DNA of 64,000 nt, taken from positions 583,895-647,894 of the forward strand of contig NZ_AXZL01000076.1 of the NCBI RefSeq assembly GCF_000485795.1. Reading direction: 5' to 3'. Source of the stretch: Shewanella decolorationis S12. Lineage in GTDB: Bacteria > Pseudomonadota > Gammaproteobacteria > Enterobacterales > Shewanellaceae. The number at the start of each line of letters is the position of its first letter. Positions within the stretch are counted from its first letter, which is position 1. Of the stretch, positions 9,681-18,844 are shown one piece after another. The translations under genes were made by a program, and so were the position numbers. The notes beneath the pieces are model-generated. The model did not search any database, was not told where the DNA came from, and worked only from the letters and a program-made list of their open reading frames with translations.

Positions 9681-9711
9681 AAAAAGCACTACCAAGGTAG
9701 TGCTTTTTTAT
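9681..9711 (+). terminator. Intrinsic terminator of mltD
   Basis: Thirteen-base complementary arms (AAAAAGCACTACC / GGTAGTGCTTTTT) starting 14 nt after the mltD stop and ending in a T-run. The flanking A-run makes it able to act on the opposite strand too, where the DUF4397 gene converges. Confidence 0.9.
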
Positions 9712-9750
9712 TGCCCAATCTATTGACTGCTTATTGCCCAGTCTAAGCGA

Positions 9751-11124
9751 TTAGAGCTTAACGAGGTTATAGCCAAAGCTGGTTGAAGCGTCCTTATTCA
9801 GCACCATAGTGACATTATCTTCGTTATTAAAATCCATCATCTCTGAAGCATAAACCACGGTTTTTGTGCCATTTTCTACCGCGATCACCTTGATGGAATA
9901 CTCACCTTTGGGCACCACTAACGACTGCGGCGCCGTTGGATTAACCGCACTGATCTTATAGCTTGCAGTTTCAATAGTGTCGTTCGCTTTTAAGAAGTAC
10001 AACGTCAGGTTACTCTTGTCGGCAAAACTGACGATATCAAACTTAAAGCTGTATGGGCTTGGTGTTTGCGTTTGCTTCATCTCCATCGCCTTAACTTGGC
10101 TACCCTGATCAGTAGTTTGCTCGTAGATAAAGATGGTTTTGATATCGTCCTGATTAAGGGTGATCAACACATTGTCGAGCAATTTGGCTTGGCTCGTATG
10201 GTCAAATACGCTCACGCCAAAATCATTAAACTCCGCGCCTTGATAAGCAGTCACGCCAAAGGGAGCCACATTGCTAAATAGAGCTTCTTGCTTGTTGCTC
10301 ACGACTTTAACATCGACATTGTGCGTTGCTAAACCATTGAATACTCTAAAATCAACACTGCTTTCTAGGGCGACATGGTTTCGCACATTGGTGGTCGAAT
10401 CGACGCTGTCTAAACTGATTTTAGCCGCTGATGCGCCAAAGCTTTCCCTTAAAATCAACTTATAGGGTACCTTGGTCTTAAAGTTAATGCTTGCCGTGGT
10501 GTAGCTCACATTAGTCGTTCCCGCAGGGGCGAGGTAAACCTTGTAATCCCCAGTATCCAAAATCTGCGGTGTTGAGACTTCACCATAGGAAACACTGCCT
10601 AGCATCACAGCATCGGCAAAGCCTTTATCCGCCTTGGCAATATACGCATCGTACGCTGGCGCATTGGTTGCGGTGTGAGCAATCAATAACTGCATTTTAC
10701 TCTTGTCCGCTTCGGCGTTTTGCTTATCTAACTCAGTGCGGGAGTAATTGATATTCAGCAGCGAGGGTGAGGCAAAATCACCATGCAAGACAAAGAAATG
10801 GTCGGTTGCTGTTTTTAAATCGATATTCTCTTTGTAGATCGAAATATCCTTATTCGACGCATCTTTCCCCATCACCTCGACGGCACTGACACCAGTTGTT
10901 GAAGTGAACCTTGGCATCGCATCGGCGTAACTCACACTCTCATAGGTTTTATCGCCAATCTTCAGTGCAGTAGCCGTACTCCCTACAGAAGCATTGTAAA
11001 ATTGTACATAGGTATCGGTCTTCGAGGTGTCTTCATCCTTGTTGTTATCAGAGCCACCACAAGCGGTCACGCCCAAACAGGCGAAAGTCAAAACCGCGAA
11101 TCCTTTTAGTTTGTTATTAAGCAT
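9751..11124 (-). CDS. DUF4397-type lipoprotein
   Basis: A 457-residue predicted lipoprotein. The ATG at 11124 is preferred because GAGGG lies 5 nt upstream; an in-frame ATG 12 nt earlier overlaps that site. The lipobox is GVTACGGS, followed by an Asp/Lys-rich linker. The mature part contains repeated beta-sandwich-like units beginning with YVQFYNASVGS and VDFRVFNGLATHNVDVKV, characteristic of DUF4397 surface proteins of unknown function. It probably sits in the outer membrane or at the cell surface. It is convergent with mltD and divergent from the helicase gene. Confidence 0.75.
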   Translation of the reverse strand: MLNNKLKGFAVLTFACLGVTACGGSDNNKDEDTSKTDTYVQFYNASVGSTATALKIGDKTYESVSYADAMPRFTSTTGVSAVEVMGKDASNKDISIYKENIDLKTATDHFFVLHGDFASPSLLNINYSRTELDKQNAEADKSKMQLLIAHTATNAPAYDAYIAKADKGFADAVMLGSVSYGEVSTPQILDTGDYKVYLAPAGTTNVSYTTASINFKTKVPYKLILRESFGASAAKISLDSVDSTTNVRNHVALESSVDFRVFNGLATHNVDVKVVSNKQEALFSNVAPFGVTAYQGAEFNDFGVSVFDHTSQAKLLDNVLITLNQDDIKTIFIYEQTTDQGSQVKAMEMKQTQTPSPYSFKFDIVSFADKSNLTLYFLKANDTIETASYKISAVNPTAPQSLVVPKGEYSIKVIAVENGTKTVVYASEMMDFNNEDNVTMVLNKDASTSFGYNLVKL

Positions 11125-11470
11125 CGTATCCCTCATTAGCAGACAAAAAATTCAGTTCAATCTGCGCAGTTATACAATGACAACAATGGCAATTTCCACC
11201 GAAAAACAAACAAAAAAACCCTCAAAACCAAACATCTAACAAACATTTCAGTAACAAAGTAAATTCTGATACAAATCACATTTTTTAGGCACTTAATTGA
11301 TACAAATGCAGTTAAGGATACTTTTATTTACAGCTCAAAATACTGCCGTTGAAAAATGTAGGGGCTTCTCCTCAGTTTTTGATCGTGCTTACAAATGGTG
11401 TCAACCTTGTCCGACCTATGCGATTAGGTTACTCTCGCATCGCCAATTAAGTCTTGGGGATGGATAGGGT
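11125..11470. promoter_or_regulatory. Divergent intergenic region, lipoprotein / helicase
   Basis: This 346-nt region must hold both promoters. Around 11265-11283 there is TGATACAAATCACA, a partial match to CRP/FNR-type palindromes (half-site TCACA). A TTGATACAAAT lies at about 11297. Neither is a full consensus, so regulation by these factors is only a possibility. I see no RNA gene or ORF. Confidence 0.3.
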
Positions 11471-14203
11471 TTGCAAGGGATTCTTAACTACTACAAACAG
11501 TGTTTTCAACACGATAGTGCTGAAATTAACCTCTGGGCTAGCCATAAGCTGGCGGAGCAAGATCAACTCTTACTTCAACATGAAGATGAATTTAGTAGTG
11601 GCTTTCTACCGCGCCTACCAGTGCCATTTACTCCCGCGAGTACATTACTAGCACGTAGTGCTTTATACCTGCGTGAAAAAGTGCTCTTGCACTGTTGTCT
11701 GTTTTTCTGCGGCAGTATCGAGCTTAATGGCGAAAAACGTAAAGTCGTCACCCCACTCCTTTATCGCGAATGCCAATTGCAGGCCGATGGCGATAACATT
11801 TACCTCGAATCCAATAAAAGCTTTTCTGGCGGCGGGCCATTTACCATTAATGAAGCCCTGTTAGAAAAATTAGTCGTTGAAGGACACAGTCTAAGCCAAG
11901 AGTTACGCGACAATCCTACGGATGTCAGTGGTTGGATAGCTTGGCTACGAGCAGGCCAAGCCGAGGTTGATACCAGCCATTTATTGCATTTCCCCAAACT
12001 TATCGATGAGACGGAATTTATTCAGCTTAGTCGTAAACGCGGACAGTTTTTGGTCAGCCGTAGCCAAATCATTTTGGCAGAACGTTCCCTCGCCAGCCGC
12101 GGCATTTTGCATGAGTTAGACAAGCTTATCACAGCCCCCTCACTCTCAGCGCCACTACACGCGCTGTTTGGGCAGGCACCCACGCAAGATTCTGTTAGTC
12201 ACAATGTTGATACCCAAGAGGATTACCTTCCTGGGTTATTAAGCCGCGCGCAAATTCAAGTCTTAAAGGTGGCGGCTAATCATACTTTGGGGCAAATCTC
12301 AGGCCCTCCGGGAACAGGCAAGAGTTACACCATAGCCACAGTGGCGGCGGAGCAGGTATTAAGGGGCAAATCTGTCCTCATCGTCGCTCACACAGATGTT
12401 GCCGTTGATGTGATTGCCGATAAGTTGCAGCAACAGTTCCAACTTGGTAGCAGCCTTATCCGAGCAGGCTCGCCGCAGTTTATTAAAATCCTTAAAAACC
12501 AAATCGATGAGATCCTCCACGGCCAACACCCCGCGGTTGACCAAGAGGTGACGGATATTGTGCTACGCCTTGCAAAACAACAGCTAGCTAATGTCACCCG
12601 TGAGCAGGCCAATATGGAAACGGATTTTATACGCCACTGCCAGCACGCAATACGTCGCGGCCAAAAACTCGCGACACTAGAGCAAAAGCAATCCCGCTGG
12701 CGACTTGGGTTTTATCAATGGTTTAACCGCTCGGGTATCAAACAATTTGCCCAGCAATGGACTGTGCTCGATAAATTAACAGCCCTCATCGAGCAAAAAG
12801 AAAACTTAAGCCTCAAATACCTTCAACTGGCAACGTCCTATCGTTTGAATCAATTACTCAAACATAAACGCAGTACTTTGGTGAGCTTTGCCGGAGCGCT
12901 ACGGGCAAGGCAGTCTGCCAAACAGCTCGACGGTTTCTACAAGACGGATTTTGATGCCTTAAAACAAACCTTTCCCATTTGGTTATCTAGCCTTGCCAGC
13001 TTACATAAAGTGCTGCCCATGGAGCAGCAAATGTTTGATTTAGTGATTATTGATGAAGCCACCCAAGCCAATATTGCTGCATGTTTACCGGCCTTACAGC
13101 GGGCAAAAGCGGCACTGGTGGTGGGCGACAGCAAACAGCTGCGCCATTTCTCGTTTTTATCCCGCGCAAAGCAAACCCAAATCCAAACGCAACTCGGACT
13201 TGCTGCTGATTGCCGCGGCCTAATGAGCTACCGTGATGCCAGTATGCTCGACTTAGTATCGCAATCCCTTGCGAGCCAATCCCAAGTGGTATTTTTAAAT
13301 GAGCATTTTAGGAGTAAACCTGAGCTTATCCAATTTAGTAATCAGCAGTTTTATCAAGGCATGCTGAAGATTATGCAGCACAGACCCTGCACAAGCTCTG
13401 GGCACTTACACCAAGTCCATGTGACTGGCAGCCGTGATAGCAAGGGCATTAACGCCATAGAAGCGGAGGCATTAATTCAAAAGTTAGCTCAACTGATTGA
13501 TGAACAAGAGGATGCATTAGTGCCCGCCAGTATTGGGGTACTCTCCTGCTTTCGCAATCAGACGGCGTATTTATCCCAACAAATTCTCGCACGCTTTAAC
13601 GCACAACAACTCGAGCGTCACCAATTACGGGTTGCAACACCCTTTGGATTTCAAGGTGAGGAACGCGATATTATGCTGCTGTCGTTTAGCATTACGGCCA
13701 ACGACAGCCGCGCCGCCGTGTATTTAAATCGCGAAGATATGTTCAATGTCGCCATCACCCGTGCTAAACAAATGCAGTGGCTATTTTTATCGGTACAAGC
13801 GCACGAGCTTCCGAAAAATAATTTACTGGCAACTTACTTAGCATCGGCGGGCCAATTTCAAGCGGCACACAATTATGTCGACTCCCTCGATAGCTTCGGC
13901 CAGTCGGTGGCACAGGCGATTGAAGCAAAAGGCATAACAGTCTGGCGCGCCTATCATATGGCGGGGCTAGAACTGGATATTCTGTGCCGCTATGGTAACC
14001 AATATTTAGCAATAGATTTAATCGGTTACCCAGGACCTTGGGCGGACTTTTTCGATATTGAACTGTATAAACTGTTACAGCGCGCGGGGATTAAACTTAT
14101 CCCCGTCAGCTACGGGCTATGGTGCCAACAGCAAGAATTGTGCATCCAATATATTTGCCAGCAATTGGGTACTCCCCAGCTACGCTATACAAACAAACCT
14201 TGA
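11471..14203 (+). CDS. Upf1-like SF1 helicase with C-terminal nuclease-like domain
   Basis: A 910-residue superfamily-1 ATPase. The frame begins at TTG 11471, just after an in-frame stop, with a GGATAGGG purine stretch ahead of it. The N-terminal ~270 residues have no recognised domain. Motif I is GPPGTGKSYT (about residue 277), motif II VIIDEAT (about 526), motif III GDSKQLRHF, and motif VI NVAITRAKQM. After the helicase core, about residues 815-890 (ELDILCRYGNQYLAIDLIG) resemble the restriction-endonuclease-like tail of some Upf1-type bacterial helicases, but the expected lysine after AID is not evident, so that domain may be inactive. The substrate (DNA or RNA) is unknown. It is monocistronic. 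Confidence 0.85.
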   Translation: MQGILNYYKQCFQHDSAEINLWASHKLAEQDQLLLQHEDEFSSGFLPRLPVPFTPASTLLARSALYLREKVLLHCCLFFCGSIELNGEKRKVVTPLLYRECQLQADGDNIYLESNKSFSGGGPFTINEALLEKLVVEGHSLSQELRDNPTDVSGWIAWLRAGQAEVDTSHLLHFPKLIDETEFIQLSRKRGQFLVSRSQIILAERSLASRGILHELDKLITAPSLSAPLHALFGQAPTQDSVSHNVDTQEDYLPGLLSRAQIQVLKVAANHTLGQISGPPGTGKSYTIATVAAEQVLRGKSVLIVAHTDVAVDVIADKLQQQFQLGSSLIRAGSPQFIKILKNQIDEILHGQHPAVDQEVTDIVLRLAKQQLANVTREQANMETDFIRHCQHAIRRGQKLATLEQKQSRWRLGFYQWFNRSGIKQFAQQWTVLDKLTALIEQKENLSLKYLQLATSYRLNQLLKHKRSTLVSFAGALRARQSAKQLDGFYKTDFDALKQTFPIWLSSLASLHKVLPMEQQMFDLVIIDEATQANIAACLPALQRAKAALVVGDSKQLRHFSFLSRAKQTQIQTQLGLAADCRGLMSYRDASMLDLVSQSLASQSQVVFLNEHFRSKPELIQFSNQQFYQGMLKIMQHRPCTSSGHLHQVHVTGSRDSKGINAIEAEALIQKLAQLIDEQEDALVPASIGVLSCFRNQTAYLSQQILARFNAQQLERHQLRVATPFGFQGEERDIMLLSFSITANDSRAAVYLNREDMFNVAITRAKQMQWLFLSVQAHELPKNNLLATYLASAGQFQAAHNYVDSLDSFGQSVAQAIEAKGITVWRAYHMAGLELDILCRYGNQYLAIDLIGYPGPWADFFDIELYKLLQRAGIKLIPVSYGLWCQQQELCIQYICQQLGTPQLRYTNKP

Positions 14204-14281
14204 ATGCATAAGCAGTTTCCAATCCTGTTTTACACTACACGCCCTGGTAACAAGCTTTCCTTATAAAGCACTCAAGTGAAT

Positions 14282-14313
14282 TACCCCCTATAAAATGAAT
14301 ATCATAAGGGGTA
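14282..14313. terminator. Hairpin between convergent genes
   Basis: TACCCCCTAT and ATAAGGGGTA can pair around an AT-rich loop, between the helicase gene (+) and the M16 protease gene (-). There is no T-tract, so efficiency is doubtful. Confidence 0.35.
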
Positions 14314-14342
14314 GGTCTTCAGATAAATGGCGACTTAATCCT

Positions 14343-17174
14343 TCACTGCGCGGAAACGGGTGCAGGTATGGTTTCGATGGTTAAACGCTTATCATCTTTG
14401 AGGTATTTCTGCGCCAATTGGCTTAACTCGGTGGGGGTGATCTGCTGTACCAGCGCCAATCGTTGGTTAAAGCCCGCAAAACGCTCCGGCTGGCTTTGGG
14501 CGGTTGAGGCCAAATCTAACCAAAAGTTATTACTTTGCGGCGCCATCTGCATCCACTCCAGCACCGGCTGGCGGGCGCGATTGAGTAAATCCTCACTGAT
14601 CCCAGAAGGCGTTTTGACTTGCTTAACTGCGACGGCGTAATACTTAGCCACTTCAGGCAACATAGCCTTAGTTGTCACGCTAAATAAGCCAAGATAACCA
14701 TAACCCGTTGGGTTTAAGTCACTGTATGAAAATGCTGAGGGTGAATAACTCGCACCGGCTTTTTCGCGCACATTTTCAGTGAGTAGGATGTTTAGTACCT
14801 GCTCGAGCAAACCTAAACCCACCAGCTCACGGGGATTGCTCATATCCGTCGTCGGCCATACCTGCGCGAGCGCCGCCATATCGACTTGACCATAATGGGT
14901 CAGGCTCATTTGTGCCGGCACTTTGGGAAACACAGGTACGATAGTCTGCCCCTTAGGGATCGGCTGTCGCGCAATGGCCCCTAAGGTTTGTGCAACCTCG
15001 GCAATCGCTTTGTCTTCATCAAAATCACCAACAATCGCCAGCTCAATCACCCCCTGCTGAACGGCAGAATGGAAGCTAGGCGCAAGTTCAGCAAACTGCC
15101 GCTTGAGGATTTCATCAGGATTACCGTAGCCATAACGTTTGTCGCCATTATGGGCAATACGGGCAAACTGATTCGAAAACTCCAGTTGCGGATTGCTATG
15201 AATGCTCTGCTGCTCGGCAATCACTTGCTCACGGAATAACTGCTCGGCTTGCTTATCCATCCCTGGGTCAACAAGATAAGCCGTTAGCACGCCTAATTGG
15301 GTGCGTAGTTCGGCAGCATTGGTGCTGATCTCGCCGCCAAAACTCTGTTCACGCAAACTCAAGCCCACCGAGATATCTTGCCCAGCAAAAATATCCTGCA
15401 AACTGTCCCAATCGTGCAGCCCTAAACCGCCCTGCACAAAGGCGCTATTAAACAGGTAAGACAAACCATCTAGCTCAGGGAATGGCACCTCGCCAAAACC
15501 GATATTGAGACTTACCAGTGTCATCCCCTGATTAAAGGGGGTGGGTTTTACATTGAGGCGCACACCGTTAGCAAACTCTAGCTTACGGATCCCAGTTGCG
15601 GCATCGCGCTGATCGGCAACAATCTGCCCCGGCTCACCAAATTGACTATAGGCAAACTCGGCAATGCTCTTGGTTTCGGGCACTGTCACTACTTGCTTTT
15701 GGCTTGCGTTGTAGGCGGCTAAGAGTTGTTTTTCAATATTTTCAATGGGTTTGTTATTGGTTAGATACAGATAAGGCGTACCTTCCCAAGCCTGTTTAAA
15801 CAGCTGTTGCAGTTTTTGCGGCGTGATACTCGGCATTAATTTTTCAAACAGCGCCAATTGCCATGCGGGTTCCACAGGCACACGTCGGCTCGCCACCGTA
15901 TTCACTAGGCTTTCGGCAATATTGACGCTGTGGATGGTATTACTGCCAGCGGCACTGAGCTGATAGCCCTTGTGCATCCGCTTAAGTTGTTGGTCAATTT
16001 CCTGTTGGCTAAAACCAAATTCCAGCGCCTGACGCAGGGTTTGCTCTAATAGTCCAAGTCCTTGCTGCCAGTTGTTTTCCTGCGTCCCCAAGGTCATTTG
16101 CGTGCCATAGGCAATATCGTATTGTGGGCCGATTTGTAAGCTTACGCCGTATAAGCCTTGGCTGTGCAGCAACTGTGATTCTAGGCGGCGATACAAAATA
16201 CCATGGGCAACCTCTAATAAAATCTCCTGCTCACGCAGCGCAATCGTATCTGGTTTAGGGGTTTGCGGTTTTAACAGCCCGAGGGAAACTGAGGTTTGCA
16301 GGCTTGGGTCAAAAAATGCCGCCGCCTCAACAGCGGTTTTAGCCTGCACCGTACCTATGGATTGGGCCTTCACCCCAGCAGCCTGAGGCGCGGCTTGCCA
16401 GTCGGTAAATTGCTGTTTGATCTTGTGCTCGATACGACCGACATCAATATCCCCCACCACTATTAAGGTGGTCCGGGATGGCGTATAAAAACGCTGATAG
16501 AGGGACAATAACTTGTCACGATTAGCATTTTGAATGCTCGTCGCCTCTCCCACGGGAAAGCGCTGCGACAGCAAGGTTTGCGGCATTAAAAAGGCTAACT
16601 GATGGCGATAGTTTTCTAAATCAGCGCTACTGCGCTCACGCAGTTCAGACAAGACCACCGCCTTTTCACGCTCGATAAGGGCGGGATCAAGTAACAGATT
16701 ACTGGCGATTTCACGCATTAAAAACAAAGCGGTATCGACTTTATCCTGGCTATTGCTCGGTAAATTAAACTGATAAACCGTTTGCTGAAATTCAGTCACC
16801 GCATTGGTATCAGCCCCAAAACTTAAACCTAAGCGCTGTAAGGTCGGGATCATCTCCCCCGCTGCAAGTCCGGTAGAGCCATTAAATGCCATATGCTCTA
16901 AAAAATGCACCAGTCCTTGTTCGGCATCCGTTTCCATCACAGATCCCACATCCACCCGCATACGGACGATAACCGCCTGTTCAGGAGTTTTGTTGTTCAC
17001 CAAGAGGTAGTGCAGCCCATTAGCTAGGGTGCCTGTGTGTACTCGCGGACTTAAGGGTAAATCGGCCGACTCAGGCCACAGTGGCGCTTCAACCGCCCTT
17101 AAGGGGAAGGCCACGCTGATAAATAGCAGCCATAGCCACAGGTGTTTAAACTGGATTCGCTTGAAATTATTCAT
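14343..17174 (-). CDS. M16 family zinc protease (PqqL-like, two-domain)
   Basis: A 943-residue exported protein with a signal peptide (about residues 1-29). The inverted zinc motif is H90-F-L-E93-H94 (VHFLEHMAFNGS), and the downstream acidic ligand is expected in the ALIEREKAVVLSELRERS segment. The C-terminal half (residues ~530-900) is a second, catalytically empty M16 repeat, as usual for pitrilysin and processing-peptidase relatives. Length and layout fit the PqqL-type periplasmic insulinase-like proteases of Gammaproteobacteria. The substrate is unknown. It stands alone on this strand, with 203 nt between its start and the next gene. Confidence 0.88.
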   Translation of the reverse strand: MNNFKRIQFKHLWLWLLFISVAFPLRAVEAPLWPESADLPLSPRVHTGTLANGLHYLLVNNKTPEQAVIVRMRVDVGSVMETDAEQGLVHFLEHMAFNGSTGLAAGEMIPTLQRLGLSFGADTNAVTEFQQTVYQFNLPSNSQDKVDTALFLMREIASNLLLDPALIEREKAVVLSELRERSSADLENYRHQLAFLMPQTLLSQRFPVGEATSIQNANRDKLLSLYQRFYTPSRTTLIVVGDIDVGRIEHKIKQQFTDWQAAPQAAGVKAQSIGTVQAKTAVEAAAFFDPSLQTSVSLGLLKPQTPKPDTIALREQEILLEVAHGILYRRLESQLLHSQGLYGVSLQIGPQYDIAYGTQMTLGTQENNWQQGLGLLEQTLRQALEFGFSQQEIDQQLKRMHKGYQLSAAGSNTIHSVNIAESLVNTVASRRVPVEPAWQLALFEKLMPSITPQKLQQLFKQAWEGTPYLYLTNNKPIENIEKQLLAAYNASQKQVVTVPETKSIAEFAYSQFGEPGQIVADQRDAATGIRKLEFANGVRLNVKPTPFNQGMTLVSLNIGFGEVPFPELDGLSYLFNSAFVQGGLGLHDWDSLQDIFAGQDISVGLSLREQSFGGEISTNAAELRTQLGVLTAYLVDPGMDKQAEQLFREQVIAEQQSIHSNPQLEFSNQFARIAHNGDKRYGYGNPDEILKRQFAELAPSFHSAVQQGVIELAIVGDFDEDKAIAEVAQTLGAIARQPIPKGQTIVPVFPKVPAQMSLTHYGQVDMAALAQVWPTTDMSNPRELVGLGLLEQVLNILLTENVREKAGASYSPSAFSYSDLNPTGYGYLGLFSVTTKAMLPEVAKYYAVAVKQVKTPSGISEDLLNRARQPVLEWMQMAPQSNNFWLDLASTAQSQPERFAGFNQRLALVQQITPTELSQLAQKYLKDDKRLTIETIPAPVSAQ

Positions 17175-17377
17175 AAAAATTCATTTTCTCCCTGAAATTT
17201 GCTTGATACACCAGAGAAAATGCTTACCTCAATACTGATAAATTGACTTTTACTATAGCCGCTAAAAAGCTTTAAGTCACAAAATCAATACCTTACACCG
17301 TACCAAAAGCAATTATCACTTTGATATTTAGCAAAATATCTTTAGAAATAATTTCATCAAAATCTCGACCCAAATGC

Positions 17378-17917
17378 CTAGTCCAACGGCAAACACTCCA
17401 CGCCCCGCAGCGACTGACACAAGTGATAGCGAGCTTGGTTCACTAGGATATAGCCCAACTTTTCCTGTAAAGAAAATATCGATGGTTCAATCACTTTACT
17501 GGCGTCAATCACTAAGGAATGGATCGCCAAAAAGCGGTGTTGCCCATAGGTGCGATGGCTTATCTGCGATCGAGTAAAATCCACACAGGCATAACGATTA
17601 AGCACTTGCATCCCATAAAACTGCCGATTGATATTCCCCTGTGCATCACAAATTTCGGCGGGAATAAATTGAACCGCTTGACCTATAACATCTCGAAATT
17701 GCTCAACAAATGCTGCGCTCACCAGCTCAGGTCCAAGGGTGGGTAAAATGTCGTATTGCGTTATCTCATCATCAAGAAAATCTACTTCATAGTAAAAGGT
17801 GCCAACGCCATTCGAGGGTTGAGTCAAGGCATCAGCATAAGACTGTACATTTCGCTCGCCATACACAAAATATACATCTCGATGGTAAAAACTCTGCAAC
17901 TTATAAAATCGTTCCAT
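17378..17917 (-). CDS. Hypothetical protein, possibly Imm11/DUF1629-like
   Basis: A 179-residue soluble protein starting at ATG 17917, behind an AGGA about 9 nt upstream. The pattern of an N-terminal FYKLQSFYHRDVYF, a central QFIPAEICD and a LNRYACVDFTRSQ segment loosely recalls DUF1629/Imm11 immunity-type proteins, which often sit singly in proteobacterial genomes. No toxin gene lies beside it. I do not recognise it with certainty. Confidence 0.5.
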   Translation of the reverse strand: MERFYKLQSFYHRDVYFVYGERNVQSYADALTQPSNGVGTFYYEVDFLDDEITQYDILPTLGPELVSAAFVEQFRDVIGQAVQFIPAEICDAQGNINRQFYGMQVLNRYACVDFTRSQISHRTYGQHRFLAIHSLVIDASKVIEPSIFSLQEKLGYILVNQARYHLCQSLRGVECLPLD

Positions 17918-17971
17918 CTTTACATCCTGTAAATCCAGCTAAATCAAGTATATTGCCCTTAAAAAGTGAGG

Positions 17972-18008
17972 CAAAAACAAAGCCCCGTAAACGGGGCTGT
18001 GTTTTTGA
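17972..18008. terminator. Bidirectional terminator after ssb
   Basis: AGCCCCGT / ACGGGGCT stem flanked by CAAAAAC and GTTTTTG. On the minus strand it follows the ssb stop by 25 nt and ends in a T-rich run. Confidence 0.85.
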
Positions 18009-18032
18009 ATCTCAAATTGATTCTAAAGTAAA

Positions 18033-18737
18033 TTAGAACGGGATATCGTCGTCCCAACCATCATCCAAATCTGGGGTGAAGTTTTGTTGTGGTTGTGGCG
18101 CTGGACGTTGTGCAGGTGCCGCTGGCGCTTGATACGCTGGTGCAGCAGGCTTAGGCGCATAACCACCTTGCTGTGGCTGAGCATGTTGCTGCGCATGGGA
18201 TTGCTGCTGGCCATAGCTTTGCTGAGCAGGCTGCTGATTGTAGCCAGATTGTGGCTGCGGTGCAGGTGCTTGGTAACTTTGCTGTGCGGGCGCGTATTGA
18301 TTTTGCGCTGGCGCAGTTTGAGCCGGAGCCGCTTGGTAACCCGCGTTTTGTTGCATGCCACCCATAGGAGCACCTTGGCCTTGACCTTGGTTGCGGCCAC
18401 CTAACATTTGCATGCTACCGCTTTGGTCGATAACCACTTCAGTGCTGTAACGATCTTGACCGCTTTGGTCTTTCCACTTACGGGTTTGCAGTTTACCTTC
18501 GAGGTAAACCTGTGAACCTTTACGCAGATACTCACCCGTAATTTCAGCCAACTTGCCAAACAGAACCACACGGTGCCATTCAGTACGCTCTTGCTGTTGA
18601 CCTTGTTGGTCTTTCCACGATTCGCTGGTCGCTACTGTGATGTTAGCGACTGCGTTACCGTTTGGCATGTAACGTACTTCTGGATCTTGTCCCAAATTGC
18701 CAACCAAAATTACCTTGTTAACACCACGACTGGCCAT
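18033..18737 (-). CDS. ssb: Single-stranded DNA-binding protein
   Basis: A 234-residue SSB. Residues 1-110 are the OB fold (VNKVILVGNLGQDPEVRY, GKLQTRKWKDQSGQ). Residues ~115-220 are a low-complexity Gln/Pro/Ala-rich linker, longer than in E. coli SSB. The acidic tip ends DDDIPF, the docking peptide for replication and repair enzymes. It coats ssDNA in replication, recombination and repair. Start ATG 18737 follows AGGAG. In E. coli ssb is divergent from uvrA; here a YajR-like transporter gene lies between them, and I see no obvious LexA box. Confidence 0.97.
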   Translation of the reverse strand: MASRGVNKVILVGNLGQDPEVRYMPNGNAVANITVATSESWKDQQGQQQERTEWHRVVLFGKLAEITGEYLRKGSQVYLEGKLQTRKWKDQSGQDRYSTEVVIDQSGSMQMLGGRNQGQGQGAPMGGMQQNAGYQAAPAQTAPAQNQYAPAQQSYQAPAPQPQSGYNQQPAQQSYGQQQSHAQQHAQPQQGGYAPKPAAPAYQAPAAPAQRPAPQPQQNFTPDLDDGWDDDIPF

Positions 18738-18844
18738 TGAAATCTCCTGCGATTCTTTAAATAATCTATTAATTCAGTATGTTGTTTATAATTGTTGCCG
18801 CAAGGGAAAATCCGCTTCCCTAAAACTCGCTGCAATAACACATA

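Noticed and set aside
18084..18404. Plus-strand frame of 106 residues rich in Arg/Leu
   Set aside because: It is the mirror of the Gln/Pro-rich linker of ssb; the repetitive codons keep the opposite frame open.
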